In this document: piece after piece, positions 8,593-17,339 of the stretch
Position numbering within the stretch: the stretch's first letter is position 1
Layout of the letters: the number at the start of each line of letters is the position of its first letter
Assembly (NCBI RefSeq): GCF_000321045.1
Contig: NZ_HE578948.1
Span: 103,829-167,828, forward strand
DNA from: Phytobacter massiliensis JC163
GTDB lineage: Bacteria; Pseudomonadota; Gammaproteobacteria; Enterobacterales; Enterobacteriaceae
Direction of reading: 5' to 3'
DNA: 64,000 nt
Position numbers and translations under genes: made by a program
Notes under the pieces: model-generated
What the model saw: the letters and a program-made list of their open reading frames with translations, nothing else
Database searches by the model: none
Told to the model about the DNA's origin: nothing

Positions 8593-9978
8593 TTATCGGG
8601 TATTTTCAGGCAGCGTCGCGCCAACCGGTAACGGCTCTCTGATGGTCAGAACCACCAGCATACAGACAAACGCAGCGACGGACAGGCTCAAAAACACCGC
8701 GTCCCAGTTAAACTTATCAAGTAAGATGCCGACAATGAGCGGCATACAGACCGCGCCAATCTGCCCACCGGTATTGATAATGGAATAGGCAACGGGATAG
8801 CAATCTTTCGATGCCCGACCCATGGCATAGACAGAATAGGCTGAGTAGCCCAGCGACAACAAAAAGCCGATGCTGAATAAGATAAAGCCCAGCATTAACT
8901 TGTTTTGTGGTGCAAACAGCATAAAGCCCATCATGATGATGGTGCACAGGGCGCTTACCAGCATCAGGGGCTTGCGCCGCTTGCCGAACACGTTGTCTGA
9001 TAACCATCCGCCTAACAGGTTACCCAGCACGTTGCCCGCAAACGGTGTCGAAGCCAGTATCGCTGAGTTGATAATGTTAAACCCATGCTCCTGGAGCAGA
9101 TATTTTGGTAACCAGGACATCAGTACGCCATCAACGATACCCACCATGCACATATAGCCCATCGCGGCCCCATATATATCCCAACTGGTGAATATTTCCC
9201 GCGTGGTATTTAATGGTGAAAGCTGTTTGGTCCTGATTAATCGGTCAATCAGTCCGTATTTAAAAGGCCGGGTCTGGAACTTAGGTTGTTTACCGTCATC
9301 GGTTTCATTACTTTCAGGCGCATTATCGTTGATATAGTCAGCTTCTTCCTGGTTTACAAACGGGCTTTCACTGGGTTTGTTTCTGACCAGAACATACCAT
9401 ACGATGGATAAAATAGCGCCCGGGATCGCAAAGAAGTAGAAAATGTGGCGCCAGTCATAGTGAATTAAAATCCACGCGCAAATCGGCGGAACTAAAAACG
9501 GGCCAAATTTAGAGCCTGCTAAAAATATTCCGGTGGCGGTGCCTTTTTCCTTGCTTGGAAACCAGTTGTTAATCGTGGCGGTGGAGCTGATAACGACCGG
9601 TGCTTCACTTATTCCGACAAACGTCCGCAATATTTTCAGATGGGCGAATGAGTCGACTCTGCCCATCAAAAAGGTAAAAATTGAGGTTAACGCCATTCCA
9701 AGAGTATAGGAAATGCGTACGCCTTTCTTTCTCACCAGATATCCGGATGGAATTTGACATAATGCATAGCCTGCAAAGAACAGGCTGATAATAACGCCTA
9801 TATCCGTATTGGTTAGCTGGAACTCATCCTGAATATAGGGAATGGCAAAGCCGATGTTCGCTCTGTCGGCTTGCGCGACGACAAAAATTACAAAAATGAG
9901 CGCCATTACAAACCAGCGATATTTGCTCCTTTTGCGAGCCTTTTTGTTTTTTAATGACTCAATGCTATCTAAAGACAT
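8593..9978 (-). CDS. MFS permease, anion:cation symporter type
   Basis: A 461-residue inner-membrane transporter of the ACS branch of the MFS. 'QADRANIGFAIPYIQDEF' in helix 1 and 'FFAGYALCQIPSGYLVRKKG' in helix 2 are its hallmarks, shared with the DgoT, GudP and ExuT carriers of sugar acids. A cytoplasmic loop rich in Glu/Asn/Asp (about residues 215-240) separates the halves. The ATG at 9978 is preferred because GAGG lies at the right distance upstream; the open frame extends 18 codons further. It is the last gene of a minus-strand operon with split transketolase and a hydroxyacid dehydrogenase, so it probably imports the substrate, perhaps a sugar acid or hydroxyacid. Confidence 0.85.
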   Translation of the reverse strand: MSLDSIESLKNKKARKRSKYRWFVMALIFVIFVVAQADRANIGFAIPYIQDEFQLTNTDIGVIISLFFAGYALCQIPSGYLVRKKGVRISYTLGMALTSIFTFLMGRVDSFAHLKILRTFVGISEAPVVISSTATINNWFPSKEKGTATGIFLAGSKFGPFLVPPICAWILIHYDWRHIFYFFAIPGAILSIVWYVLVRNKPSESPFVNQEEADYINDNAPESNETDDGKQPKFQTRPFKYGLIDRLIRTKQLSPLNTTREIFTSWDIYGAAMGYMCMVGIVDGVLMSWLPKYLLQEHGFNIINSAILASTPFAGNVLGNLLGGWLSDNVFGKRRKPLMLVSALCTIIMMGFMLFAPQNKLMLGFILFSIGFLLSLGYSAYSVYAMGRASKDCYPVAYSIINTGGQIGAVCMPLIVGILLDKFNWDAVFLSLSVAAFVCMLVVLTIREPLPVGATLPENTR

Positions 9979-10037
9979 AGAAACCTCACGCAGGGTTACA
10001 GAGGTGAAAAGAGCCGCCAGAGATGGCGGCATAATGA

Positions 10038-11039
10038 TTAACCGATCCGGTTCTTAATTTTTTCAACCATGGCTGTAGTCGAAATGCCATAGCGATCGTG
10101 CAGAGTAGGAAGCGCGCCAGCGTGCAGAAACTCATCCGGCAAAGAAACGACTTCAAAATCGCAGCTTACTTTTTTGCGCATGAGCAATGCGGCGACGGCT
10201 TCACTTAAGCCGCCTACACAGGTGTGGTTCTCCGCTGTGACCACCAAACGCCCCGGTTTGGCCGCCTGGGCAATAATGGTTTGCTCATCCAGCGGTTTAA
10301 TGGTCGGCACATGAAGTACCGCTACGCTGATGTTGTCTTTGCGTAATTTATCTGCGGCTTCCAGGGCGCGCATGGTCATGATGCCTGACGAGATGATCAG
10401 TACGTCATTGCCATCCTCCAGCAGTTTGGCTTTGCCCAGTTCGAATGTGTAATCGTACTTATCCAGCACGACGGGAACTTTACCGCGTAGCAGGCGCATA
10501 TAAACCGGGCCTTTATGCTCAGCAATCGCCGGTACCGCCTGTTCAATATCCAGCGCATCGCAAGGATCGACGATGGTTAAGCCAGGGATGCCGCGCAGTA
10601 TGGCAATGTCCTCTGTCGCCTGGTGGCTGGGGCCATAACCGGTGGTCAGCCCAGGCAGCGCCGCGCAGATTTTGACGTTCAGCCCCTCTTCGGCAATGAC
10701 CTGATGAATAAAGTCATAGGCCCGGCGAGTAGCAAATACGGCATAGGTGGTGACAAAAGGGGTAAAGCCCTCTTTCGCCATACCGCCCGCCGCGCCCATC
10801 AACAGTTGTTCAGCCATTCCCATCTGGAAGAAGCGCTCGGGCATAGCCTGGGCAAAAATATGCAGATCGGTGTATTTTGACAGATCGGCCGTCATACCCA
10901 CGATATCCGGGCGATCTTTGGCAAGCTTAACCAGCGCGTGACCAAATGGCGCGGAGCGCGTTTCCTGACCTTCATCCGCAATTGAAGCAATCATTGCCGA
11001 GGTGGTTAAACGCGGTTTGTTCTGTGTGGTCTGGCTCAT
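10038..11039 (-). CDS. Transketolase-like protein, C-terminal subunit
   Basis: 333 residues corresponding to the pyrimidine-binding and C-terminal domains of transketolase. It has 'FFQMGMAEQLLMGAAGGMA' with the Glu that activates thiamine diphosphate, 'YGPSHQATEDIAILRGIPG', and a C-terminal domain after about residue 200. It works with the subunit encoded just upstream; the two genes overlap by one base (TAATG) with GGAAGGAG as ribosome-binding site. The ATG at 11039 is chosen for that reason. Split transketolases of this sort serve dedicated sugar pathways, for example apulose phosphate or other ketose routes, in addition to the housekeeping TktA/TktB. The actual substrate is not visible. 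Confidence 0.9.
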   Translation of the reverse strand: MSQTTQNKPRLTTSAMIASIADEGQETRSAPFGHALVKLAKDRPDIVGMTADLSKYTDLHIFAQAMPERFFQMGMAEQLLMGAAGGMAKEGFTPFVTTYAVFATRRAYDFIHQVIAEEGLNVKICAALPGLTTGYGPSHQATEDIAILRGIPGLTIVDPCDALDIEQAVPAIAEHKGPVYMRLLRGKVPVVLDKYDYTFELGKAKLLEDGNDVLIISSGIMTMRALEAADKLRKDNISVAVLHVPTIKPLDEQTIIAQAAKPGRLVVTAENHTCVGGLSEAVAALLMRKKVSCDFEVVSLPDEFLHAGALPTLHDRYGISTTAMVEKIKNRIG

Positions 11040-11884
11040 TAAAGAACTCCTTCCGGTTTGTTTGCATCCAGTACTGCAATCGCTTTTTGCCATTCGTCAG
11101 CATCGACGCGGATAAAATGGTTTTTGTCGCGGGTTTCGAGGAAAGGTACGCCTTTGCCCATCAGGGTGTCGCAAAGGATGACGCGCGGCTGGTTGTCAGG
11201 GTGGTTTTTAGCATTTTCAAAAGCCTGGATGACAGCAGGCAAATCGTTACCGTCTACCCGTTGTACGTACCAGCCAAAAGAAGCCCATTTTTCATGCAGA
11301 GGCTCGAAGCTTAAAATTTTGCGGGAATCACCGTCGGCCTGCTGTTTGTTGACATCGACGATATTAATCAGGTTTGTCAGGCCATAATGGGCGGCTGACA
11401 TGGCGGCTTCCCAGGTTGACCCCTCATCAAGCTCGCCATCAGACATAGAATTAATGACCAGCGCGCGGCTCTGTTTTTGTTTGAGGCCCAGCGCCATGCC
11501 TACCGCAATACTTAAGCCCTGTCCAAGCGAGCCGCCGGAAATTTCCATCGCCGGGGTATAGGTCGCCATGCCTGACATTGGCAGGCGGCTGTCATCTGAA
11601 CCGTAGGTTTCCAGCTCTTCTTCGGCAATAATTCCCGCTTCGATAAGCGCGGCATAATAGGCAATGGCATAGTGGCCGTGGGATAAAAGAAAACGATCTC
11701 TCCCTTCCCATTCCGGCTCGCTCGGGCGGAAATTCATAATATGCGCAAAAGCGGTTGCCAGGACATCAGCATAGCCCAGCGCCTGGCCGATATAACCTTG
11801 TCCCTGAACTTCCCCCATACGCAGCGCATAGCGACGAATTCGCCATGCCGCAGCCGCGACTTTTTGTAATTCAGTCTGTGACAT
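11039..11884 (-). CDS. Transketolase-like protein, N-terminal subunit
   Basis: 281 residues equal to the diphosphate-binding domain of transketolase. It contains 'FLLSHGHYAIAYYA', the thiamine diphosphate/magnesium motif 'SDGELDEGSTWEA' and 'ISGGSLGQGLSIAVGMA'. It forms the active enzyme with the C-terminal subunit that follows. No kinase or epimerase is present in the operon, so the phosphorylated sugar must come from elsewhere or the enzyme acts on an unusual keto donor. The upstream gap of about 98 bases to the dehydrogenase gene carries no terminator, so the operon is probably continuous. Confidence 0.9.
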   Translation of the reverse strand: MSQTELQKVAAAAWRIRRYALRMGEVQGQGYIGQALGYADVLATAFAHIMNFRPSEPEWEGRDRFLLSHGHYAIAYYAALIEAGIIAEEELETYGSDDSRLPMSGMATYTPAMEISGGSLGQGLSIAVGMALGLKQKQSRALVINSMSDGELDEGSTWEAAMSAAHYGLTNLINIVDVNKQQADGDSRKILSFEPLHEKWASFGWYVQRVDGNDLPAVIQAFENAKNHPDNQPRVILCDTLMGKGVPFLETRDKNHFIRVDADEWQKAIAVLDANKPEGVL

Positions 11885-11982
11885 AATATATTCTCGTTTA
11901 AGTTATAAGACAGATGCGAATATAAAATTCGAAGGTGGTATTAAATATTCTCTTTAAATAGAAAAGAGGTTGTGATTCATAA

Positions 11983-12834
11983 TTAATTTTTATTCCATGT
12001 CTCAATAACGCGGCTGTCATCTTTCGTTGCAAGACCGGCAGCAGCGGCAGCTACATAACGCTGGTGAGCAATGTCCAGAAGGGGAACGTTGGCATTGCAG
12101 CTTTTGGCGGCATCGGAAACCAGCCCGCTATCTTTAACAAAGATATTAATGGTACTGGTGACTTCAACGTCGGTCCCTTTCAGCATTCGCGGTCCGCGAT
12201 CGGAGAGCATCCACGATCCGGCAGCGCCTTTTTCGACTAAAGGCAGGACTTTTTTCGGGTCAATTCCCAGCGAATCAGCGAGACTCAGCGCCTCGGCGGC
12301 AGCGACGATATGGACAGAGCAAAGGTGTTGATTAATGACTTTAATCGCCTGGCCGTCGCCGATATTTTCGCCAACGTTTCTGACATCTCCCATTGCCTGC
12401 AAGACGGGTTTCACATAGTCGATATCATTCTTATCGCCAGAAGCGAAAATAACTAACTCTCCGGTGGCCGCTCTTGCGGTTCCGCCCGTGACCGGCGCAT
12501 CAATGACGTTTACGCCAACCCTGGCTAGCTGTTGTGCTGCAAGGCGTACCGCGTCTGGCCCGACAGTAGACATTACCACCCATGCCTGGCCAGTGGGTTT
12601 CTGGCCCGCTTCGGAAATAAGGTCAGCAAGCTGTTTCGGGGTTGCCACCATGACAACCACAACATCTGCTTCTGGTGCCAGCTTAATGCTGTTCACTACC
12701 TGGATATCATATTCTGCCGCTTTTGATATGGACTGTTCCGAGACATCCACACCGGTAATGATATGCCCGGCTTTTTTAATTTGTCTCGCCATCGGTAATC
12801 CAATTGCGCCTACGCCAACAAAAACAACCTTCAT
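11983..12834 (-). CDS. Beta-hydroxyacid dehydrogenase (HIBADH/GarR-type)
   Basis: A 283-residue NAD(P)-dependent oxidoreductase. It has the Rossmann motif 'VGVGAIGLPMA' at the N-terminus, the substrate motif 'DAPVTGG' (112-118) and 'GQAIKVINQ' with the catalytic lysine at 165 and Asn 168. The family includes tartronate semialdehyde reductase, 3-hydroxyisobutyrate dehydrogenase and L-threonate dehydrogenase LtnD. The start at 12834 has GGAG upstream; the open frame extends eight codons further. It is the first gene of an operon with split transketolase and an ACS permease, suggesting oxidation of an imported hydroxyacid or sugar acid. Confidence 0.88.
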   Translation of the reverse strand: MKVVFVGVGAIGLPMARQIKKAGHIITGVDVSEQSISKAAEYDIQVVNSIKLAPEADVVVVMVATPKQLADLISEAGQKPTGQAWVVMSTVGPDAVRLAAQQLARVGVNVIDAPVTGGTARAATGELVIFASGDKNDIDYVKPVLQAMGDVRNVGENIGDGQAIKVINQHLCSVHIVAAAEALSLADSLGIDPKKVLPLVEKGAAGSWMLSDRGPRMLKGTDVEVTSTINIFVKDSGLVSDAAKSCNANVPLLDIAHQRYVAAAAAGLATKDDSRVIETWNKN

Positions 12835-13189
12835 CCTGCTTCTCCTTCTGAAAATCAAACTATTATGAATTCAAATCTTTCAATAAGTTAATAACCTCCT
12901 GTTGCTGGTGATTTTATTTAAGTCGTTTGGGGAAAGAGGGTCAACCGAATGGAATTCATTAGCTTGTGAATGCAATTCATAAGGCATTTTGCTTGTTTGG
13001 TTTATTTTGGTGAGTGAAGCAAAGTCTCTCTTAATAATAAGTTTGAAGAACATCACGTTTTACGGCTGGCAGGCGAAGGCGGATATTTTAGAAGAATTTT
13101 GAATTGTGTGATCTGCGGCTATTTTTATTTTATATAATAAAGTGGGGTGGAAATTAATTACAGGCATGCAAAAAATTAATCAAAAGAAA
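12835..13189. promoter_or_regulatory. Control region of transketolase operon with tandem palindromes
   Basis: Intergenic region without a gene. Two palindromes of the form GAAT-N3-ATTC lie at 12947-12957 and 12968-12978, exactly 21 bp apart (two helical turns), within the similar 16-mers GAATGGAATTCATTAG and GAATGCAATTCATAAG. The second is the longer inverted repeat TGAAT-gca-ATTCA (12967-12979). The spacing and form fit a LysR dimer-of-dimers site; the LysR gene at 7646 is the obvious candidate. The rest is AT-rich with no other clear signal. Confidence 0.5.
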
Positions 13190-13221
13190 CCGGATGGCGA
13201 ATATAGCGTCGTGCCATCCGG
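13190..13221 (-). terminator. Palindrome after aldo/keto reductase gene
   Basis: CCGGATGGC (13190-13198) and GCCATCCGG (13213-13221) form a perfect 9-bp stem nine bases beyond the stop of the aldo/keto reductase gene. There is no long T run, so it may be a REP-type 3' stabilising hairpin rather than a true terminator. Confidence 0.55.
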
Positions 13222-13230
13222 TAATTAACG

Positions 13231-14184
13231 CTATTTTCCGGCGTTATTCAGCGCGGCGATCTCCTCAGAGGAGAGATCAAGCGCCACGGCGGTAACAAAA
13301 CTCTCCACCTGGTCAATTTTGGTGGCGCTGGCAATGGGAGCGGTCACGCCGGGCTGGGCGATAAGCCAGGCTAGCGCCACTTCGGCGGGCTTCGCGTTGT
13401 GGTTTGCGGCGACGCTGTCCAGCGCGTCCAGAATGGCGAAGCCGCGCTCGTTCAGGTATTTACCGACACCGTTGCCGCGCTGGCTCTGGGCGAGATCGCT
13501 TTCGCTCCGGTATTTGCCGGACAAAAACCCCGACGCGAGGCTGAAATAGGTCACAACGCCGATATTTTCCCGTACCGTCAGGTCCTGTAACACGCCTTCA
13601 AAGCCATCGCGGTCATAGAGGTTGTATTCAGGTTGCAGCACCTGATAGCGGGGCAGCCCTTTTTCATCGGCAACGTTAAGCGCCGTCTGCAGCTGTTCAG
13701 CGTTGAGATTCGAGGCGCCAACAGCGCGGATCTTCCCGGCCTTAAGCAGCTTTTCATACGCCCCTAACGTCTCTTCATAGGGGGTGGCGTCATCCGGCCA
13801 GTGGGAGAAGTAAAGATCGATGTAATCCGTTTGCAGGCGACGCAGAGACTCATCCACCGCCTGTTCTATCCAGCGGGCGGAGAGGCCCTTTTTCCCCGGT
13901 TCGCCCATATCTGAGCCGACCTTGGTGAAAAGCGTAATGTTATCCCGCACGCCCGGATGGGCGGCAAACCATTTGCCGATGATGGTTTCCGACTCGCCGC
14001 CTTTGTTGCCGTCAACCCAGGCGGAGTACACATCGGCGGTGTCGATGGCGGTAAAACCGCGCTCTAGCAGCGCATCCAGCAGACTAAAGCTCTGCTGTTC
14101 ATCCACGGTCCAGCCAAAGACGTTGCCGCCGAAAACCAGCGGCGGGATCTGCAACCCCGTCGCACCTAATGAACGTAAAACCAT
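13231..14184 (-). CDS. Aldo/keto reductase
   Basis: A 317-residue NADPH-dependent aldo/keto reductase. The catalytic set can be seen: Asp and Tyr in 'AIDTADVYSAW', Lys in 'LFTKVG' and His in 'YFSHWPD'. The C-terminal cofactor region is 'VTAPIASATKIDQVES'. It begins with the standard 'MVLRSLGATGLQIPPLVFG'. The ATG at 14184 fits the ribosome-binding site AAAGGT better than the one two codons upstream, though either is possible. Enzymes of this class reduce aldehydes and ketones to alcohols, often in electrophile detoxification. It lies downstream of a GlxA-type regulator on the same strand. Confidence 0.88.
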   Translation of the reverse strand: MVLRSLGATGLQIPPLVFGGNVFGWTVDEQQSFSLLDALLERGFTAIDTADVYSAWVDGNKGGESETIIGKWFAAHPGVRDNITLFTKVGSDMGEPGKKGLSARWIEQAVDESLRRLQTDYIDLYFSHWPDDATPYEETLGAYEKLLKAGKIRAVGASNLNAEQLQTALNVADEKGLPRYQVLQPEYNLYDRDGFEGVLQDLTVRENIGVVTYFSLASGFLSGKYRSESDLAQSQRGNGVGKYLNERGFAILDALDSVAANHNAKPAEVALAWLIAQPGVTAPIASATKIDQVESFVTAVALDLSSEEIAALNNAGK

Positions 14185-14315
14185 GTGCATACCTTTCCGG
14201 TGATGGGCCGATCCCAACGCTCCTTGCCTTCCCGGTCCACAAGCCTTTCGCCGCGTTCCCTGTATGCGAACCACGTATTACACAATAGTCGTCAATAAGG
14301 CGCCGCGTGAGTTTT

Positions 14316-15251
14316 TTACCGCCCTGAGCGCAGCGATTGCGGCGGGATGCCGTAGCCCCGGACAAACACCTCACGCATATGGCGGCGGTCGCGAAAGCCT
14401 GCTTCCCGGGCGATAGCGTCCAGCGACAGACGGCTTTGTTCAATCATCAGGCGCGCCGCTTCCAGCCGCAGTCCTTCAATCGCCTTCGCTGGCGATTTGC
14501 CCGTTTCGGCGCGAAACAGGCGGCTTAACTGACGGGCGCTGACGTGAACCGCATCCGCCAGCTCCTCCACGGTCAGCGACTTGCGCAGGTTTTTGCGCGC
14601 GTACTCCAGGGCGCTTTGCAGACGGTCCGAGCGGGGGCCAAGCGCCAGCATTTCAGAGTGCTGGGTCTGGCCGCCGGAACGGCGCTGGTTCATCACCAGC
14701 CGGTGCGCGACCTGGCGGGCGATATCCGCGCCAAGATCGTTCTCCACCATTCCCAGCGCCATATCCAGCCCGGCGGTCATGCCTGCCGAGGTCCAGATAG
14801 CGTCATCAATAATAAAAATACGGTCGTCTTCGAGCTGCACGCTGGGGTGAAGCATTTTTAAGCTCTGCGCATGGGCCCAGTGGGTGGTGGCGCGTCGGTT
14901 ATCGAGCAGCCCCGCCTGCGCCAGCACGAATGCCCCGGTGCAGACGCCCGCCACGCGCCGCGCCTGCCGGGCATGGGTCTTAAGAAAATCGATAATGCCC
15001 GCGCTGGCCTGCTCCTGCTGAGGAACGAGCACGCCGGCGACCAGCCAGCTATCCGTCACCGTCTGCGGCGTCAGCGGCAGGCTGTCAACGCCGATGCCAG
15101 ACGACGAACGCACAATACCGCCGCGCTCGGACCAGACGGCGGTCTGGTAAAAGCGCTCGCCGTAAACCACGTTGGCGAACTCAAACACCGTGAGTGTTGA
15201 GAGGGCCAGCATCTGAAAATTGTCTGCGATGATTAAACCAATTTTGTGCAT
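14316..15251 (-). CDS. GlxA-family transcriptional regulator (DJ-1/PfpI fused to AraC HTH)
   Basis: 311 residues. Residues about 1-190 are a DJ-1/PfpI-like domain with the nucleophile-elbow motif 'GVCTGAFVLAQAG'. Residues about 210-311 hold two AraC helix-turn-helix units ('LTVEELADAVHVSARQLSRL' and 'LDAIAREAGFRDRRHMREVF'). The cysteine in the elbow is kept, as in GlxA and FtrA. Such regulators commonly control oxidoreductase or quaternary-amine genes. The gene starts four bases after the stop of an MFS gene and belongs to an SDR-MFS-glxA-like operon. Confidence 0.9.
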   Translation of the reverse strand: MHKIGLIIADNFQMLALSTLTVFEFANVVYGERFYQTAVWSERGGIVRSSSGIGVDSLPLTPQTVTDSWLVAGVLVPQQEQASAGIIDFLKTHARQARRVAGVCTGAFVLAQAGLLDNRRATTHWAHAQSLKMLHPSVQLEDDRIFIIDDAIWTSAGMTAGLDMALGMVENDLGADIARQVAHRLVMNQRRSGGQTQHSEMLALGPRSDRLQSALEYARKNLRKSLTVEELADAVHVSARQLSRLFRAETGKSPAKAIEGLRLEAARLMIEQSRLSLDAIAREAGFRDRRHMREVFVRGYGIPPQSLRSGR

Positions 15252-15255
15252 AGTC

Positions 15256-16464
15256 TCACCTTGCCGGACACACGTTCGCGTCAGGATGCGCCGCTTCGCG
15301 CCTCCGTAAATATTCGCTCGCTTTCAGGCTTGCCAGCGCCAGCAGTAGAAAGCCGATGGCGCTTATCATCACGCCGTAGAAACCGGCGACCGGGTAGATC
15401 CAGGCGGCCACGGCGGAGCCGAAACCGATGCCGCAAAACATAAAGGCGCTGGTGAGCGCCAGTGAAATGCCGCGCAGGCTGGCGTTGGAGATTTCAACAA
15501 TGCGCCGCTGTTGCGTCGGCCAGAGTATGTCCGTGGCGAACGCCCAGAACACCAGCGCCAGGTACAACAGCGCCAGTTTGCCGGGCAGCGTCATGATGAT
15601 AAGCATATCCGCCACCAGCACTGCAAGTCCGAACATCAGCAGCGCCTCGGCGCGGAAATAGCGCGCCGCCCGTCCGACAAACAGATTACCTACGCATCCG
15701 GCCACGCCAATAATGGTCAGCGCCAGTGAAACATGGTTAGCATCGCCGTGCCAGCTATCGCGGATAATGGGCGAAATAAAGGCGTACATGCCGTAAACGC
15801 CTGCGGTAATAAAAAAGACCACCAGAAATGCGGTGAGGGACTTCCCGTCCGCCAGCACCTGCCCGACCTGTCTGAAACGCACCGGCACGCCAGCCGCCTG
15901 ATTCGGCACCACGAGCCAGATAGCTGTCGCCGCCGCCAGGCTGGCAATGGCGACAGCAATAAACAGTACGCGAGCGCCCCACAGGTTAGCGACCCAGGCG
16001 GCAAGCGGAATGCCCGCCATACTCGCCAGCGATACGCCGAGCAGAACGGTGGCGATGGCGCTTCCGCGATCTTCCTGCTTCACCAGTTCGCTGCCAAGGG
16101 CCACCAGCACCGGGCCAATCAGCGCCGCGCCCAGCCCCATCACCACCCGGGAGAGCGCCAGCGTGCGATAATCCGGCGCAAGCGCGAAAATCAGCGCGCC
16201 AGCGCCGAAGACGACCATACCCGTGAGTACCTGGTTACGGCGCATCATGTGGCCTAAAAATACCTGCCCCAGCGGCGCGCCGAGGGCAAAGGTTACGCCG
16301 AATATCGCCAGCAGACGGGCGCTTTCGCTGTCGCTCAGCCCCCACTGCGTTGAGATGGCGGCGAGGCTTCCCGCCACCGACAGCGCGCCCGTCGCCTGGA
16401 CAAAGTAGGCCAGGCTTAACGCCCACAGCGCCCGGCGCTGCGCCGGGGTTATCTGACTGTTCAT
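15256..16464 (-). CDS. MFS efflux-type transporter (DHA1 family)
   Basis: A 402-residue inner-membrane protein with 12 predicted helices. Features are 'LGQVFLGHMMRRNQV' (motif A equivalent after helix 2), 'LSRVVMGLGAALIGPVLVALGSELV' in helices 4-5, and 'GVSLASMAGIPLAAWVA', resembling the drug-antiporter motif C position. The architecture is that of DHA1 antiporters such as AraJ/YdhP, which export small molecules. It is flanked by an SDR gene (20-base gap) and a GlxA-like regulator, all on the minus strand. The substrate is unknown. Confidence 0.82.
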   Translation of the reverse strand: MNSQITPAQRRALWALSLAYFVQATGALSVAGSLAAISTQWGLSDSESARLLAIFGVTFALGAPLGQVFLGHMMRRNQVLTGMVVFGAGALIFALAPDYRTLALSRVVMGLGAALIGPVLVALGSELVKQEDRGSAIATVLLGVSLASMAGIPLAAWVANLWGARVLFIAVAIASLAAATAIWLVVPNQAAGVPVRFRQVGQVLADGKSLTAFLVVFFITAGVYGMYAFISPIIRDSWHGDANHVSLALTIIGVAGCVGNLFVGRAARYFRAEALLMFGLAVLVADMLIIMTLPGKLALLYLALVFWAFATDILWPTQQRRIVEISNASLRGISLALTSAFMFCGIGFGSAVAAWIYPVAGFYGVMISAIGFLLLALASLKASEYLRRREAAHPDANVCPAR

Positions 16465-16484
16465 GGGGTGCTCCGCCTTAAGGT

Positions 16485-17246
16485 TCAGGCTACCGGAATC
16501 GGGTTATCGGCGACGGACTGGTTAAACGCCGTGACCATCGCGTGCTCCTGTGCGCCGGGGTTGTCGCGGGCGGGCAGAACCCGGTCAACAATCGCTTCGA
16601 TGGTATCCGTTCCCAGCTTGTCGAAGGTTTCGTTGATAAAATCATGCAGCGGCATCGCCCGCGAATCGCCGCTTTTGTAGATCAGATCGGTATCGACCCA
16701 CGGCGGCGAAATCTCAATGACCTGTACGCCGCTTTCGCGCAGCAGAAAACGCTGTGACAGCACCCAGGAGTGGATCGCCGCCTTGGTGGCGGAGTAAAGC
16801 GCGTTGGTGGCCAGCGGCAGGAACGCCAGAATAGAGCTGTTGTAGATCATCACCGCATCCTGCTGCTGTTTCAGGTGCCCGATAAACGCGGCGCTAATGC
16901 GCACCGGGCCCAGCAGGTTGGTATTGAGCAGCGTCACCGCCTGAGCGTCATCCAGCGCGCCGGCAGCATTATCGAACGGCATAATGCCCGCATTGTTAAT
17001 CACCACGTTAAGCGCCGGGTAGCGACTCAGCACCTCTTGCGCCGCCGCCTGGATGCTCTGCGCGTCGGTGACGTCAAGCACCACGTAATCCATTCCCGGA
17101 TTGGCGGCGGTCACGCTCTCCAGCAGCGCCTGGCGACGACCGGAGATAATGACCTGGTTGCCCAGCTGGTGGAAACGTTCTGCCAGCCCGCGCCCGATAC
17201 CCGACGTGCCGCCGGTGATAAAAATCGTATTGCCTGTCAGTTTCAT
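16485..17246 (-). CDS. SDR-family oxidoreductase (DltE-like)
   Basis: A 253-residue short-chain dehydrogenase with TGGTSGIGRG (residues 11-20), NNAG, a catalytic Ser in 'MIYNSSILAF' and YSATK. After the active site it has 'VIEISPPWVDTDLI', with the double proline seen in DltE-type proteins in place of the usual PG motif. It heads a minus-strand operon with an MFS exporter and a GlxA-type regulator and lies downstream of a LysR gene on the same strand. The reaction is not known. Confidence 0.88.
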   Translation of the reverse strand: MKLTGNTIFITGGTSGIGRGLAERFHQLGNQVIISGRRQALLESVTAANPGMDYVVLDVTDAQSIQAAAQEVLSRYPALNVVINNAGIMPFDNAAGALDDAQAVTLLNTNLLGPVRISAAFIGHLKQQQDAVMIYNSSILAFLPLATNALYSATKAAIHSWVLSQRFLLRESGVQVIEISPPWVDTDLIYKSGDSRAMPLHDFINETFDKLGTDTIEAIVDRVLPARDNPGAQEHAMVTAFNQSVADNPIPVA

Positions 17247-17339
17247 GATGTTCTCTCGTGTTGTGTTGTCAGTGAGAACAGCATAAATCGGGACGTGATG
17301 TCTTAAATGACGTATAGGGTAGTGATTTGGGACAACCTG

